A stretch of 37,085 nt of DNA from JBFIHF01 sp964411125 (GTDB lineage Bacteria > Myxococcota_A > Bradymonadia > Bradymonadales > Bradymonadaceae). Positions 15,881 through 25,341 of the stretch are shown here, in pieces. Each line of letters starts with the position of its first letter. Position 1 is the stretch's first letter. The notes under the pieces were generated by a model. The model was given only the letters and a program-made list of their open reading frames with translations. It did not search any database and was not told where the DNA came from. Both the position numbers and the translations under genes were made by a program. The stretch lies in the NCBI GenBank assembly GCA_964411125.1, contig CAYPJU010000067.1, positions 1 through 37,085 on the forward strand, in the 5' to 3' direction.

Positions 15881-17244
15881 AGCCGACCGCCCTCATCGTC
15901 GCGCTCCTCTCCACCCTCCTCGCCGCCGACGCCGCGGCCCAAACACGACAACGTCTCGAAGCCGAACTCGCCGTCGGTCAGATCGGGGAGGACACGCTGC
16001 TCGAAACGCGCCTGGCGTTCCTCCTCTTCGGCGAGGTCCCCGGGATCGGCTGCTCCACCGGCGACTACGAACAGATGAGGGCCTGTAGGACCTCGGTACG
16101 CGTCGTCTCCGAAGTCCCGATTCGGTTCGAGCTCGTCGACGATCCGCCGTCGGACTCGGAGCTGGTGCGCACCGAAGACTGGAACGACCCCGGCGACTTC
16201 TTCCGCCTCGTGCGACAGCTCGAGTACGGGCGTCCGTCCGAGCCGCTCCACGCGCGCTTCGGCGAGCTCGGCGCGACGCTGGTCGGGCACGGGACGATCG
16301 TGAACGGCTACTCGAACAACATCATCGCGTCCGACTTTCGCCCCGGGGCGGAGGCGCATGCGAACTCGGCCTACGGCGGAATCCACCTCCTGATCGACGA
16401 CGTGACGGCCCCGCACCTCGTCGGCGGGCGCGGCTACGTTCGGCCGTGGGGGTTCGGGGACCGCACGCGATGGTGGCACCGCGCCGCCTTCGGCATCAGC
16501 GCCATCAGCGACTTCCGTGCCCCCACCGTGCTCGCCGAGACGAACGCCGTCGGGTTTCGCGCGACGCCACCCGTCGAAGAGTTCGAACCGGTGACGATCG
16601 CTGGTGTCGACGCGGAACTCTCGCTGGTCGACGAAGGGAAGTGGCGCCTCCTCCCCTACCTCGACGGAAACGCCGGACAGGGCGTCGGAGCGCACCTCGG
16701 CCTCTCCACGAAGTTTCTGCCCACCGACCGAGTTTCGATCGGCCTGCGCCTCGAGGGGCGCGCGTTCGCGGCAGGGTACGTTCCCGACTACTTCGGGCCG
16801 CTCTACGAAGTCGAACGCTACCGAATGACCGGCTGGGGAGCTCCGATCGCTGCGCCCCGCGCTCGCGTCGCGGCGAGCGCCGACCGAGGCTACGGGGGGT
16901 TTGGACAGCTCACCCTGGGCATCGCCGACCTCGGCTCCCTCTCCGTCGCCGCATCCGAGCACGACGGCGAGGGGGACACCTCCTGGCGAGCGCGCGTGAG
17001 CATCACCCCGCCGATCCCGCTCGTCCTCGGAGCCTGGGTTGCGCGCTCCAACGTCGATACCGACGACCTCTTTGGATGGGACGGGACCGTGCTCGCGTCC
17101 GAGGCGCGTGTCGGAGTCTGGGGACCGTTCTACCTGCAGGGCCGGGTCGACAGGCTCTACCAGCTCGCTCGCGACGGACGCTATCAATCGGTCACCGAAT
17201 GGTTCGCAGGCGCCGGTGCCGCATTCGCACTCTTCGAGGAATGA
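15877..17244 (+). CDS. Exported outer-membrane barrel-like protein, function unknown
   Basis: The 455-residue protein has a signal peptide (LIVALLSTLLAADAAAQ, residues 6-22). The remainder is dominated by alternating hydrophobic/polar strands with many Gly, Arg and aromatic residues, typical of an outer-membrane beta-barrel. The end, FAGAGAAFALFEE, carries two acidic residues after the last strand instead of a terminal Phe. One cysteine pair (Cys59 and Cys70) may form a disulphide in an early loop. Translation starts at GTG 15877 inside the ribF stop (GTGA overlap), so it is coupled to ribF. No family was recognised. Confidence 0.7.
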   Translation: MKPTALIVALLSTLLAADAAAQTRQRLEAELAVGQIGEDTLLETRLAFLLFGEVPGIGCSTGDYEQMRACRTSVRVVSEVPIRFELVDDPPSDSELVRTEDWNDPGDFFRLVRQLEYGRPSEPLHARFGELGATLVGHGTIVNGYSNNIIASDFRPGAEAHANSAYGGIHLLIDDVTAPHLVGGRGYVRPWGFGDRTRWWHRAAFGISAISDFRAPTVLAETNAVGFRATPPVEEFEPVTIAGVDAELSLVDEGKWRLLPYLDGNAGQGVGAHLGLSTKFLPTDRVSIGLRLEGRAFAAGYVPDYFGPLYEVERYRMTGWGAPIAAPRARVAASADRGYGGFGQLTLGIADLGSLSVAASEHDGEGDTSWRARVSITPPIPLVLGAWVARSNVDTDDLFGWDGTVLASEARVGVWGPFYLQGRVDRLYQLARDGRYQSVTEWFAGAGAAFALFEE

Positions 17245-17245
17245 T

Positions 17246-17878
17246 ATGACCCAATCGAATGATCGCTGGCTGGAACGTTGGTCCGAGGGGGAGACTCCCT
17301 GGCACATGGACGAGGTGCATCCCGTACTGCAAAAGCACGTCGGAGACTGGAGCCGCGCGCTCGTCCCCCTCTGCGGCGCGTCCCTCGATCTCGCCTGGCT
17401 CGTCGAGCGAGGCGTTCAGGTCGTCGGTGTAGAGCTGTCGCGACGTGCGGTCGAACAGGTCTTTCTCGAGCGATCGTGGCTGCCGCAGATCCATCATGCC
17501 GGGCCCTACGAACTCTGGGTGGGCGGCCCGGACAACCGTCTCGAGGTGCTCGTCGGCGACTTCTTCGCCCTCGATCCGGAAGTCGTGGGGACCTTCGACG
17601 CCGTCTGGGACCGGGCCGCGATCGTAGCGATCGATCCCGACCGCCGCGCCGAATACGTCGACGTGCTGTCGCGTGTCGCCCCAGGCGCCGACATCCTCCT
17701 CAACGTCATCGAGTATCCTGAAGGGACGGTCGAGGGCCCGCCGTTCTCGGTGTCGGACGAGTTCGTCGAGAACCACTTCGTCGACGCGGAGCGGATCGAA
17801 CCGAACGTCGACCTGGAGATGGGAGGCTTCCGCAAGGCGTTTCGTTGCGTGGTACCCGACGAGCGTCCGGTCCCCTGA
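17246..17878 (+). CDS. Thiopurine S-methyltransferase (TPMT)-family SAM-dependent methyltransferase
   Basis: The 210-residue cytoplasmic enzyme shows the TPMT N-terminal signature (DRWLERWSEGETPWHMDE) and the SAM-binding core VPLCGASLDLAWLVERGVQ followed by VVGVELSRRAVEQVF. VGDFFAL and FDAVWDRAAIVAI match the later methyltransferase motifs. Bacterial members methylate thiols, selenium or tellurium compounds, or other small nucleophiles; the substrate here cannot be told. GAGGA at 17236-17240 sets the start at ATG 17246, 1 bp after the preceding stop. An in-frame start further up lies inside the barrel gene and was rejected. Probable operon: ribF, barrel, TPMT. Confidence 0.9.
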   Translation: MTQSNDRWLERWSEGETPWHMDEVHPVLQKHVGDWSRALVPLCGASLDLAWLVERGVQVVGVELSRRAVEQVFLERSWLPQIHHAGPYELWVGGPDNRLEVLVGDFFALDPEVVGTFDAVWDRAAIVAIDPDRRAEYVDVLSRVAPGADILLNVIEYPEGTVEGPPFSVSDEFVENHFVDAERIEPNVDLEMGGFRKAFRCVVPDERPVP

Positions 17879-17980
17879 CCGGTCGACGGCTTCGGTGGAC
17901 GAGGGACCTGCCGAGCCTATCTTCTGCGAACTCCCCCGACGAGCGCGCAGACTATCGACCCTCTCCTCTCATACGTCGCG

Positions 17981-19318
17981 ATGCTGCTCTTCACGGTGGC
18001 CGCATCCGCGGGAGCACTCACGGCAGAGTGCCCCGAGCCGGGCTGGACAGCCGACGAACAAGGCGATTGCCGGCACGAGCCCGTCGCGACCACGTCTCGA
18101 GCCCGAATCCGCGGCACGCTGGAGGAGCGTGCCATCGAGAACGACGACGGCATGCTCTTCGTCCCTCGACTGGTCCTGACTCCCGCACGGCTCGCGGCGC
18201 TCGGCGTCATGCTCCCAGTCCGCTACGGAGCGCTCGCCACCGAGCGGGCGTTTCTTCACGGAAAGAAGGCGGGAGAGCCCTCGGTCGCAGGGATCGCGCC
18301 TGCACTCCTCTACGAGACCGGCCTCGGGTTCGGGGCGGGACTCTCGTTCGCGCACACGGATCTCTTCGGCAACGACGAACGATTGAGCATCGGAGCCCGG
18401 CTCGGCGGCCGTTATCTTCACGCGTACCAGCTGCAGTTCGCCGCCGATCGGGTCGCCGGACTCCCCGCCTGGACCGACGTGACGGCGGGCTGGGAATCGA
18501 CCCCGAACGTCCCCTTCTACGGCACAGGCGCCGAATCGGCCGCCGGGCGAGCCCGCGACGCGAGCTACTACTCCGCGACCGGACTGATCGCCGCCGTCGG
18601 CGCCGGTCCGTCTTTCGACATCGGAGCGTTCAGATTGCGGCCCGGGCTGCAGAACGCGTTCGCCCGACGAACATTCGACTCGACGCCGCGCAACGACTCG
18701 CTCCCCGGGGTCGATCCGGCAGAAATCGTGGGATTTTCGCCGGCGGTCGTGACCGACGAGGTCCAGGCGGTCCTCAGCCTCGCTTCGGGAAACCTCGACG
18801 GGCTGCGCCCCGGGGGAACGGAGACGACCCTCGCAGTGGGCCAGTCGGCCGTGGGAGCCTGGCCCTACCAGCGTGCATCGGCCGAATTCACGGCGTCGAT
18901 TCCGGTGTGGCGAGGTGACCGAATCGTCTCCTTTCGAGCCCTCCACGAGAGCGTCTTCGGCGACGAGGACGCTGTGCCGTTCGCCACGCTTCCGATGCTC
19001 GGAGGAGCTGACCGCATGCTCGGCATTCGCGAAGGTCGCCTCCGCGGACGACACGCCACGATGGCGGGGCTCGCCTACACCTACCCCGTCCACGCGAACG
19101 TGGCCGGACGCCTCTTCGTCAACGCCGGATCGGCGGTGGATGACCCGTCGCAGGCGTCGGACCTTTCGGCGTGGCGCGCGAGCGGTGGCGGCGGCCTCTC
19201 CATCGGCTCGGACGACGGCGTGGGCCTGCGACTCGACATCGCGGGGGGTGACGGCTTCTGGCTCTTCTTCGGCACCGACCTCGCCAACGCCTTCCTGAGA
19301 CGACCGGAGGCGACGTGA
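17981..19318 (+). CDS. Omp85-like outer-membrane barrel without POTRA domains
   Basis: The 445-residue protein begins with a short hydrophobic export signal (MLLFTVAASAGALTA, before ECPEPG). No in-frame start lies further upstream. From about residue 70 it is built of beta strands. Near the C-terminus, LPMLGGADRMLGIREGRLRGRH followed by LAYTYPV resembles the Bac_surface_Ag/BamA barrel region, where a GG..(V/I)RG(F/Y)..gR.rG loop precedes a strand; here the VRGF-type motif reads MLGI. There are no POTRA repeats, so it is unlikely to be BamA itself. Its stop overlaps the start of the next gene by 4 bp, so the two proteins probably work together. Confidence 0.7.
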   Translation: MLLFTVAASAGALTAECPEPGWTADEQGDCRHEPVATTSRARIRGTLEERAIENDDGMLFVPRLVLTPARLAALGVMLPVRYGALATERAFLHGKKAGEPSVAGIAPALLYETGLGFGAGLSFAHTDLFGNDERLSIGARLGGRYLHAYQLQFAADRVAGLPAWTDVTAGWESTPNVPFYGTGAESAAGRARDASYYSATGLIAAVGAGPSFDIGAFRLRPGLQNAFARRTFDSTPRNDSLPGVDPAEIVGFSPAVVTDEVQAVLSLASGNLDGLRPGGTETTLAVGQSAVGAWPYQRASAEFTASIPVWRGDRIVSFRALHESVFGDEDAVPFATLPMLGGADRMLGIREGRLRGRHATMAGLAYTYPVHANVAGRLFVNAGSAVDDPSQASDLSAWRASGGGGLSIGSDDGVGLRLDIAGGDGFWLFFGTDLANAFLRRPEAT

Positions 19319-20880
19319 AGCGGTTCACGCTGATCTTACTCCTCGCCGTCTGTGCCGGGTGCGGCGCTACGCATCCGCGGTTCGCGGAGCGTGACGTCGT
19401 CTGGGAGCTCGACGATCGCCAACCGATCCCCGAGCCCGCCGACTCGGAGTTCTACATCCGCAGCTACTTCGGCGACATCTTGCTCTTCGACCGCGTGATG
19501 CGGGCTCTATCGCTCCACGACCTCGAACGCGCTCACAACGTCAACGCGATGGACGGAGTCCCGAACTCGTCGTGGTTCACCAACCGTCTCGGGATGTTCG
19601 ACCTCTCTCCCGAACGGGTCGCCCGGGGCCCCATCGAAGAGCCCCCGCCCTCCCCTCCGTATCGCGTGGTCAGGGCGAAGTCGCGCGGAAGTAACCCGGG
19701 CTTCGTGATGGAAGACGCGAGCGGCCGCACCTTCATCGTGAAGTTCGACACCCCCGAAAACCCCGAGATGCAGACCGGGACGAACCAGATCGTGAACCGC
19801 ATCTTCTGGGCGGCGGGCTACAACGTGCCAGCCGACTACATCTTCTGGTTCGACCCTGCGGAAGTCTCTCCCGGCGAGGGCGAAGAGGCTCCCGACCAGA
19901 CCGCGATCGACGACATCCTGAGCCGCGTCGCCCGCGCTCCCGACGGCCGCTACCGAGCGACCGCGAGCCAGTTCCTCGACGGCAAACCCAAAGGTGGGTT
20001 CACCTCGCGCGGACGCCGCCCCGACGATCCCAACGATCCATTCGACCATCAGCACCGTCGCGAGCTCCGCGGCCTGCGGGCTGTCGCGGCGTGGCTCAAC
20101 CATACCGACATCAAGGACGACAATACCGTCGACATGTACGTCGGCGAGCCGGGAGAGGGCCACATCGTCCACTACTTCGTCGATTTCGGCGAGGCGATGG
20201 GGGGACACGTCGCGGAGAAAGGCCGCAAGGACGACGGGTACGAGTACACCGTCGACTGGAGCCGGCAGGGGCTCGCGCTCCTCGCTCTCGGCTTCTGGAA
20301 ACGCCCATGGGAAGACGACGAGCCGACCCCGTGGCCTGCGGTCGGCATCTTCTCAGCCGAAGGCTTCGATCCGTCGTACTGGCGCGAGGCGTACCCATAC
20401 CTCCCCTTCGCCGAGGCTACCCGCGAGGACCTTTTCTGGGGAGCGCGCATCGTCACGAGCTTCGAGGAGGAACACATCCGCGCGGTGGTGGAGGGCGCCC
20501 ACTACACCGACCCGGCAGCGGCCGAGTACGTGGTGCAGACCCTGCTCGCCCGCCGCGACGCCATCGGCCGGACCTGGCTCGACGGGGTCACGTCGCTGAC
20601 CGATTTCCACGTTCGGGGGCGCGCGATCTGCATGACCGACCTCGCCGTTGCCAGGGGCTATGCGGCGCCGAGCCACGTAGAAGAGCTTCGCGGCGCCCTG
20701 GTCCGAGCCCGCCACGCGGTGGGCCCGGACGGTGCGATCTGCATCCCCGCCCCCGACGAGGGATACGAAGTGGTCAGGCTGCGGACGGTGCGAGAAGATG
20801 GGCGCCGACCGCCGCTACAGCTTCACGTTCGCGGCGGCACCGCCCCGGACGTTCTCGGGGTGGTCCGCGTCGAAGACTGA
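19315..20880 (+). CDS. Exported lipoprotein with kinase-like catalytic core
   Basis: The 521-residue protein starts at GTG 19315, with GGAGG four bases ahead and a 4-bp overlap with the barrel gene. The N-terminus (FTLILLLAVCAGC) is a lipoprotein signal, with Cys16 or Cys13 as the lipidated residue. The body contains motifs in protein-kinase order and spacing: FIVKFD with Lys143 after a glycine-bearing beta hairpin, a following helix (about 151-168), HTDIKDDN (263-270), which matches HRDLKxxN position for position, and VDFGEA with DFG at 290-292. All four key residues (Lys, Asp, Asn, Asp) are present. A HipA/Fam20-like or atypical kinase fold is therefore likely, outside the cytoplasm. Its substrate and phosphate donor are unknown. 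Confidence 0.7.
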   Translation: MKRFTLILLLAVCAGCGATHPRFAERDVVWELDDRQPIPEPADSEFYIRSYFGDILLFDRVMRALSLHDLERAHNVNAMDGVPNSSWFTNRLGMFDLSPERVARGPIEEPPPSPPYRVVRAKSRGSNPGFVMEDASGRTFIVKFDTPENPEMQTGTNQIVNRIFWAAGYNVPADYIFWFDPAEVSPGEGEEAPDQTAIDDILSRVARAPDGRYRATASQFLDGKPKGGFTSRGRRPDDPNDPFDHQHRRELRGLRAVAAWLNHTDIKDDNTVDMYVGEPGEGHIVHYFVDFGEAMGGHVAEKGRKDDGYEYTVDWSRQGLALLALGFWKRPWEDDEPTPWPAVGIFSAEGFDPSYWREAYPYLPFAEATREDLFWGARIVTSFEEEHIRAVVEGAHYTDPAAAEYVVQTLLARRDAIGRTWLDGVTSLTDFHVRGRAICMTDLAVARGYAAPSHVEELRGALVRARHAVGPDGAICIPAPDEGYEVVRLRTVREDGRRPPLQLHVRGGTAPDVLGVVRVED

Positions 20881-20887
20881 CCGGGCC

Positions 20888-21466
20888 TCACTCGGCGAGC
20901 GTGTTCCCGCCTCCATCGATGAACTTGCCCGAGCCGTTGCTGGTGATCTTCCCTTTGATCACGGAGTTCTTCGCGGTCACGTTCCCCGATCCGGAGATGC
21001 GGATCGCGGTCGGAGCGTCGATCGTGACGCCGTCGAGCACGACGTTTCCGGATGCGGAGACGTCGATGGCGAACTTGCCCGCTTTCACGGTCGTCGCCTT
21101 GAGGGAAACGTCGCCGGTGCCCGTGACGCGGATCGCCGTCACTTTCGACTCGAGCGTCGAGCCGACGACGTTGATGCTACACGTCGCCTCGGTGAGGACC
21201 GCCGGGTTGGAGTTCACGACGACGCCCTGAATCGTGATGTCGTTGCGATCCTTGCAGGCGACCGTCGACTTCTGCACGGCCTCTTTGGACCCTCCGTCCG
21301 TCGCTCCCTCGGCACCCGCGCCCTTCGAGTTTTCGCCGCCGATGACGACGGTCTTCCCGTCGCTGTCCTTGACGACGACCTTGCCGTCCTGGACCGTCAC
21401 CGACTGCGCACTCGCTACGCCAACACTCGCCAGACACAGTACCACTGCGATCATCACGGTCTTCAT
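20888..21466 (-). CDS. Exported beta-solenoid-like protein
   Basis: The 192-residue protein has a clear signal peptide (MKTVMIAVVLCLASVGVASA, cleavage before QSVTV). The start at 21466 is fixed by a perfect AAGGAGGT ribosome site; a longer frame to 21499 begins upstream of that site and was rejected. After a Gly/Ser-rich linker, residues about 65-190 are short repeating strands ('GDVSLKATTVKAG', 'GNVVLDGVTIDAP', 'GNVTAKNSVIKGK') of about 20 residues each, suggesting a right-handed beta-helix, perhaps akin to DUF3060. Two cysteines (about 71 and 96) may pair. No catalytic motif was seen. It is convergent with the lipoprotein kinase-like gene, 7 bp away. Confidence 0.75.
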   Translation of the reverse strand: MKTVMIAVVLCLASVGVASAQSVTVQDGKVVVKDSDGKTVVIGGENSKGAGAEGATDGGSKEAVQKSTVACKDRNDITIQGVVVNSNPAVLTEATCSINVVGSTLESKVTAIRVTGTGDVSLKATTVKAGKFAIDVSASGNVVLDGVTIDAPTAIRISGSGNVTAKNSVIKGKITSNGSGKFIDGGGNTLAE

Positions 21467-21469
21467 GCG

Positions 21470-21477
21470 ACCTCCTT
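21470..21477 (-). promoter_or_regulatory. Strong ribosome binding site
   Basis: AAGGAGGT on the minus strand lies 3 bases before ATG 21466. It decides the start of the beta-solenoid gene. Confidence 0.85.
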
Positions 21478-21599
21478 GAGAACGGTAGAGTTTCTTCATC
21501 GTATGCCGGGAGCGCCCGCTCGCGCCAGCCGACCACCGATGGATAGACGCAGCGCGCCGATCGGCTATTCAGCGACCGACGATGCCGACCGTCGATCCC

Positions 21600-23981
21600 T
21601 CAGAAATCGTACATCAGCTCGTCGAACCGCTGCGCTTGCTTCGTCCCTCGGGTCGGGGCGAGCTCGGTCGGCGCCGTGCCGGCGACGAACGGATACGAAA
21701 CGCCCCATTCCCCGGGCGGGGTCTTGAGCCCGCTCTGCGCGTCGATCGCCTCGAACTCGATGCCGGCTGGCGGCGGCGGGAGGAATTCCTCGTCGTCGTC
21801 GACGCGGCGGCGCACGAACGGCTCCATGTACCGCTGGAACACCGGCATCGCCGCTGTCGCACCGTGCTCTCCGCGGCCGAGTGGCCGAGTGTTCTTGTCG
21901 CTCCCGACCCAGACCGCGACCGTGTGGCGCATGTCGAACCCGACGAACCACGCGTCGAACTCGTTCGTCGTCCCGGTCTTGCCGGCGACGAGCCAGTCGT
22001 CGGGGAGGTCGTGAGCCGTCCCCGACGTGACCACCCGACGTAGCAGGTCGAGCATGATGTAGGAGACGTTCTCGCTGATGGCGCGATCGGGGAGCGGCTG
22101 AATCCGCGCGATGCGGTCGAGCCGCGCGCCCGTGCTCCAGTCGTCCACGGCGAAGTGCATCACGTCGTCGCGGACGGCGCCGTGCCCGTCGACCCAGTAG
22201 GCGACCGGCGCGACGTCGAGGACGCGCCCCTGCCGCTGAAACGTCCCGAACACCCGCGCCATCTCGTAGGGGCGAACGCACGAGGCACCGAGGCTCACCG
22301 ACGACGTCGTGTCGAGTCGGGACTCGCGGATCCCCATCCGCTCGGCCCGCGCGACGACGTTCCGCGGACCGAGACGATCCATCAGATTGACGGTCGGGAT
22401 GTTGCGCGACCAGGCGAGCGCGTTCGCGAGCGTCACGAACCCCTTGAAGTCACGGTCGGCGTTGCGGGGGCGCCACGTGTCGCCGCGCCCCGTCGAGACC
22501 TCGGTGGGGACGTCACTCAACATCGTCGCCGCGGTCAGCCCTGTCGTCAGCGCTTGCGCGTAGACGATCGGCTTGAAGACGCTCCCGGGCTGCCGACACC
22601 CTTGGAAGACACGGTCGAATTCGTCGTCGTCGGCGTCGTAGCCTCCGACCGCCGCGTCGACACGCCCGGTGTCGGTGTCGACGTGAACGATGGCACCCTC
22701 GAAGGCGGGCCGCTGCGAAAGCTCCCAGCCCGACGCTCCGCGCTCGAGCAGCACGACGTCCTGCGGCGCCAGAATCCGGGCGAGGGAACCCAGCTTCACG
22801 GGGCGCTTGTAGTGTCGCGGGGTACTGGCTGGCTCTGCCCACCGCGTCGCGTCGAGCGTGATCGTCGCCTCGCCGTCGGGCGTCACGATCTGCGCCTGCT
22901 CGGCTGATACCTCCGTGACCCGCCCCACCGCCCATCGGCCCGCTGGCTGCTTCGCCAGCACCTCGTCGAGCGCCGCTCCATCGATCGCACGCCCCGGCGC
23001 GCCGCGCCAACCTTGCCGCCGGTCGTGTTCCTTCAAACCCTCGCGGAGGGCATCGCGGGCCAGCGCCTGGTGCATCGGACGATGAGGGACGACCATCGTC
23101 ATCGAACCCGTCGCCCACGCCTCCTCGCCGAACTGCACCGCTGCTCGCAGACCAGTCTGATAGGCCCGCGGCATGCGGACCTGCTCGATGTCATCGTCTC
23201 GGCGAAGGGTGATCTCCGCGTCGTTCCATCTCTCGACCTCGCCGTCTGTGAGGTACCCCACGTCGTGCATGCGACGCAGGACCCGAGCTCGCTGCTCGCG
23301 AGCCCGATCGATCGACACGAAGGGACTGAACCGCGAGGGCGCGGGGAGGATACCCGCGATGAGCGCTCCTTCGCCGACGTCGAGCTCGGTCGGGGACTTC
23401 CCGAAATAGAACCAGGACGCCTGCGTCACTCCGTACGCCGTATGCCCCGCGAACACCGACGACAGATACGTGCTCAGAATCTCGCGCTTGGAGTGGGTCG
23501 ACTCCAGACGCCGCGCGAGCAACAGCTCCTTCACCTTGCGCTCGTACGTCTTCTCGGTCGTCAGAAACCGCCGCGCCACCTGCTGGGTGATCGTCGACGC
23601 CCCTTGCTCGGATCGGCCCGACCGTATGTTGGCGAGCGCAGCCCGAAGGATCCCTCGGAAGCTGAACGCGGAGTGCGAGAAGAAGTCCTCGTCTTCGGCA
23701 GCGAGAAATGCCGCGACGACATGCGTGGGGAGCTGGTCGTACGGGACGGTCTCCCCCGCGCGGGCCCCGCCCAGAAACCACCCGTCCATCGTTTCGACCG
23801 ACGAAGGGAACGCCGGATCGAGCGTCGAGAGCTCCGGGACTTCGGGGAGGTCGCTCGCGAACCGAGTGATCTGCGAGAGAAAACCCAGGGCAAGTGGCAG
23901 CGGGAGCCACAGCGCGACCACGATCAGCAGCCGCGGCAGCGCCAACCACCAACCCCCGAAGCGTCGGTTCTCGATCTTCAC
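21600..23981 (-). CDS. Class A penicillin-binding protein (PBP1-type glycosyltransferase/transpeptidase)
   Basis: The protein of about 793 residues polymerises and cross-links peptidoglycan. One membrane helix lies at about 15-37. The GT51 domain shows AAEDEDFFSH with the catalytic Glu near 96, then GASTITQQ. The transpeptidase domain shows SVFK (Ser near 467), SRN (near 525) and KTGTTNE (Lys near 668). An OB-like insert lies between them, as in PBP1A. All catalytic motifs are intact. GTG 23981, one base after the upstream stop, is the preferred start because it gives a typical short cytoplasmic tail; TTG 24017 inside the preceding gene is an alternative. It is the last gene of a probable four-gene operon with a zinc-type regulator, a kinase and a lipoprotein. 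Confidence 0.95.
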   Translation of the reverse strand: MKIENRRFGGWWLALPRLLIVVALWLPLPLALGFLSQITRFASDLPEVPELSTLDPAFPSSVETMDGWFLGGARAGETVPYDQLPTHVVAAFLAAEDEDFFSHSAFSFRGILRAALANIRSGRSEQGASTITQQVARRFLTTEKTYERKVKELLLARRLESTHSKREILSTYLSSVFAGHTAYGVTQASWFYFGKSPTELDVGEGALIAGILPAPSRFSPFVSIDRAREQRARVLRRMHDVGYLTDGEVERWNDAEITLRRDDDIEQVRMPRAYQTGLRAAVQFGEEAWATGSMTMVVPHRPMHQALARDALREGLKEHDRRQGWRGAPGRAIDGAALDEVLAKQPAGRWAVGRVTEVSAEQAQIVTPDGEATITLDATRWAEPASTPRHYKRPVKLGSLARILAPQDVVLLERGASGWELSQRPAFEGAIVHVDTDTGRVDAAVGGYDADDDEFDRVFQGCRQPGSVFKPIVYAQALTTGLTAATMLSDVPTEVSTGRGDTWRPRNADRDFKGFVTLANALAWSRNIPTVNLMDRLGPRNVVARAERMGIRESRLDTTSSVSLGASCVRPYEMARVFGTFQRQGRVLDVAPVAYWVDGHGAVRDDVMHFAVDDWSTGARLDRIARIQPLPDRAISENVSYIMLDLLRRVVTSGTAHDLPDDWLVAGKTGTTNEFDAWFVGFDMRHTVAVWVGSDKNTRPLGRGEHGATAAMPVFQRYMEPFVRRRVDDDEEFLPPPPAGIEFEAIDAQSGLKTPPGEWGVSYPFVAGTAPTELAPTRGTKQAQRFDELMYDF

Positions 23982-23982
23982 G

Positions 23983-25257
23983 TCAGCCCGAGAGTCCCTC
24001 GGCAACTTCCGATGCAAACCCGCCGATCGTCGTGTCGTCTCCCCAACCAGGGATCTTCTGCTTGTCCCCGGCGACCGCCTCGAGGTCCGCTTTCAGGGTT
24101 CCGATCTCGTTCATCTGAGCACACCGGATCCCGATCACCCGGGCGGGCCACCGCTCGCTGGCGATCAAGCTCTTCGCCGTCTCCTCCATCGACTCGACAC
24201 CCTGCTTCTTCAACTCGTTGTCCGCCATCCGGCAGAACTTCTCGGTCTCCTCTTTGAACGAGTCCGGCTCCGGCTCCGCGTAGATCTCTCCTTCGAGCGG
24301 CAACGCCTTCGCCGCCGCCAGAACCCCCGACTTGCCGCGGAGCTCGATCAATCGCATCGCCGCGACCCAACGAAGGTTTCCATCCGCTTCGCTGACCAGC
24401 TTCGCGTAGAACGGGGTCGCCCGCTCACCCATCGCGCGGGTGTAAACCACCATCGCCTCGTCGACCTGCGCACCCGGAGTCTTGGGGTCGGTGATCGCCT
24501 TTTCCAGGTAGGGCCCGATCGCCGGATCGTTCATCCGCAAGAGCGACATGCGCGTCTGCTGCGAGAGGTTGGGATGCTCCGCCTCCGCTCGCTTCGCCAC
24601 GGCTTTCGCCAGCGCTTCGTTGATCTCGGGGTTCGGCTCGTCGCCCGAATTGGCCGCCATGATCTTGTCGATCACGATCGCCGGCTTGTCGGTCTGGTCG
24701 AGCCACGCCAGCATCATCTCGATCCCCTTGTCGCCCGCTCGTGGGGCGACCTGGGCGAGCGTCGTGCTCCCGAGTTGGTTGCGGATGTCCTGGTCCTGCG
24801 ACATCCACTCGGCGAGGATCGCCTCGATCTTCGCCTGATCACCGGTGTTCGCGTAAGGGTACAACTGATAAGCCGCGTCCTTCGCCAGCACGGACTCGGA
24901 TTTCCCGGTCACCTTCACCATCCCGGCCTTGTTCGCGTCCTCGGCATCCACTTTCGGCCAGTCCTTGGCCGACCACATCTTCTCGACCGTCGGCATTACG
25001 CCCGCGACGATCTTCGACCGAGTCGCTTCGTCCATCGACTCGAGGACCGGCCCCACCCGGAGCACCTGCCCTTCTTCGACGAGAATCTGCACGGCGCGGA
25101 CCCTCACCGCTTCCGACTCTTCCGGGCTCGAAGCCCATTCGACCATCTTCTCGAAACCTCCCTCCGCGTTGCGCCATTTCTCCACGTCCGCGGGGGTGCG
25201 CTCGCACCCGAGGGTGCATCCAATCAAAACCAGCCAGGGCAAAAGTCGGGTCTTCAT
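23983..25257 (-). CDS. Alpha-helical repeat lipoprotein
   Basis: The 424-residue protein has a lipoprotein signal (MKTRLLPWLVLIGCTLGC; Cys18 fits the lipobox TLGC best). The mature part is almost wholly helical, with repeating helix pairs such as AVRVRAVQILVEEGQ, AAYQLYPYANTGD and LRWVAAMRLIELRGK, which look like HEAT/ARM repeats. No enzyme motif was seen. It probably acts as a periplasmic scaffold. It is one base from the PBP start and 84 bp from the kinase stop. By analogy with lipoprotein activators of PBP1A and PBP1B (LpoA, LpoB), it could be a PBP activator, but there is no sequence evidence for that beyond its position. Confidence 0.8.
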   Translation of the reverse strand: MKTRLLPWLVLIGCTLGCERTPADVEKWRNAEGGFEKMVEWASSPEESEAVRVRAVQILVEEGQVLRVGPVLESMDEATRSKIVAGVMPTVEKMWSAKDWPKVDAEDANKAGMVKVTGKSESVLAKDAAYQLYPYANTGDQAKIEAILAEWMSQDQDIRNQLGSTTLAQVAPRAGDKGIEMMLAWLDQTDKPAIVIDKIMAANSGDEPNPEINEALAKAVAKRAEAEHPNLSQQTRMSLLRMNDPAIGPYLEKAITDPKTPGAQVDEAMVVYTRAMGERATPFYAKLVSEADGNLRWVAAMRLIELRGKSGVLAAAKALPLEGEIYAEPEPDSFKEETEKFCRMADNELKKQGVESMEETAKSLIASERWPARVIGIRCAQMNEIGTLKADLEAVAGDKQKIPGWGDDTTIGGFASEVAEGLSG

Positions 25258-25341
25258 CTCAAAGTCCTCGTTCGGGGCTCGGTGAGTGGAGTGTAGTCCC
25301 AGACTGCAGCGTCGTCATCCGTCCCGCCGACGACCACAGCT

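Noticed and set aside
15745..17307. 520-codon open frame on the minus strand
   Set aside because: It is antisense to the barrel gene that has a signal peptide and coupled start; no domain was recognised.
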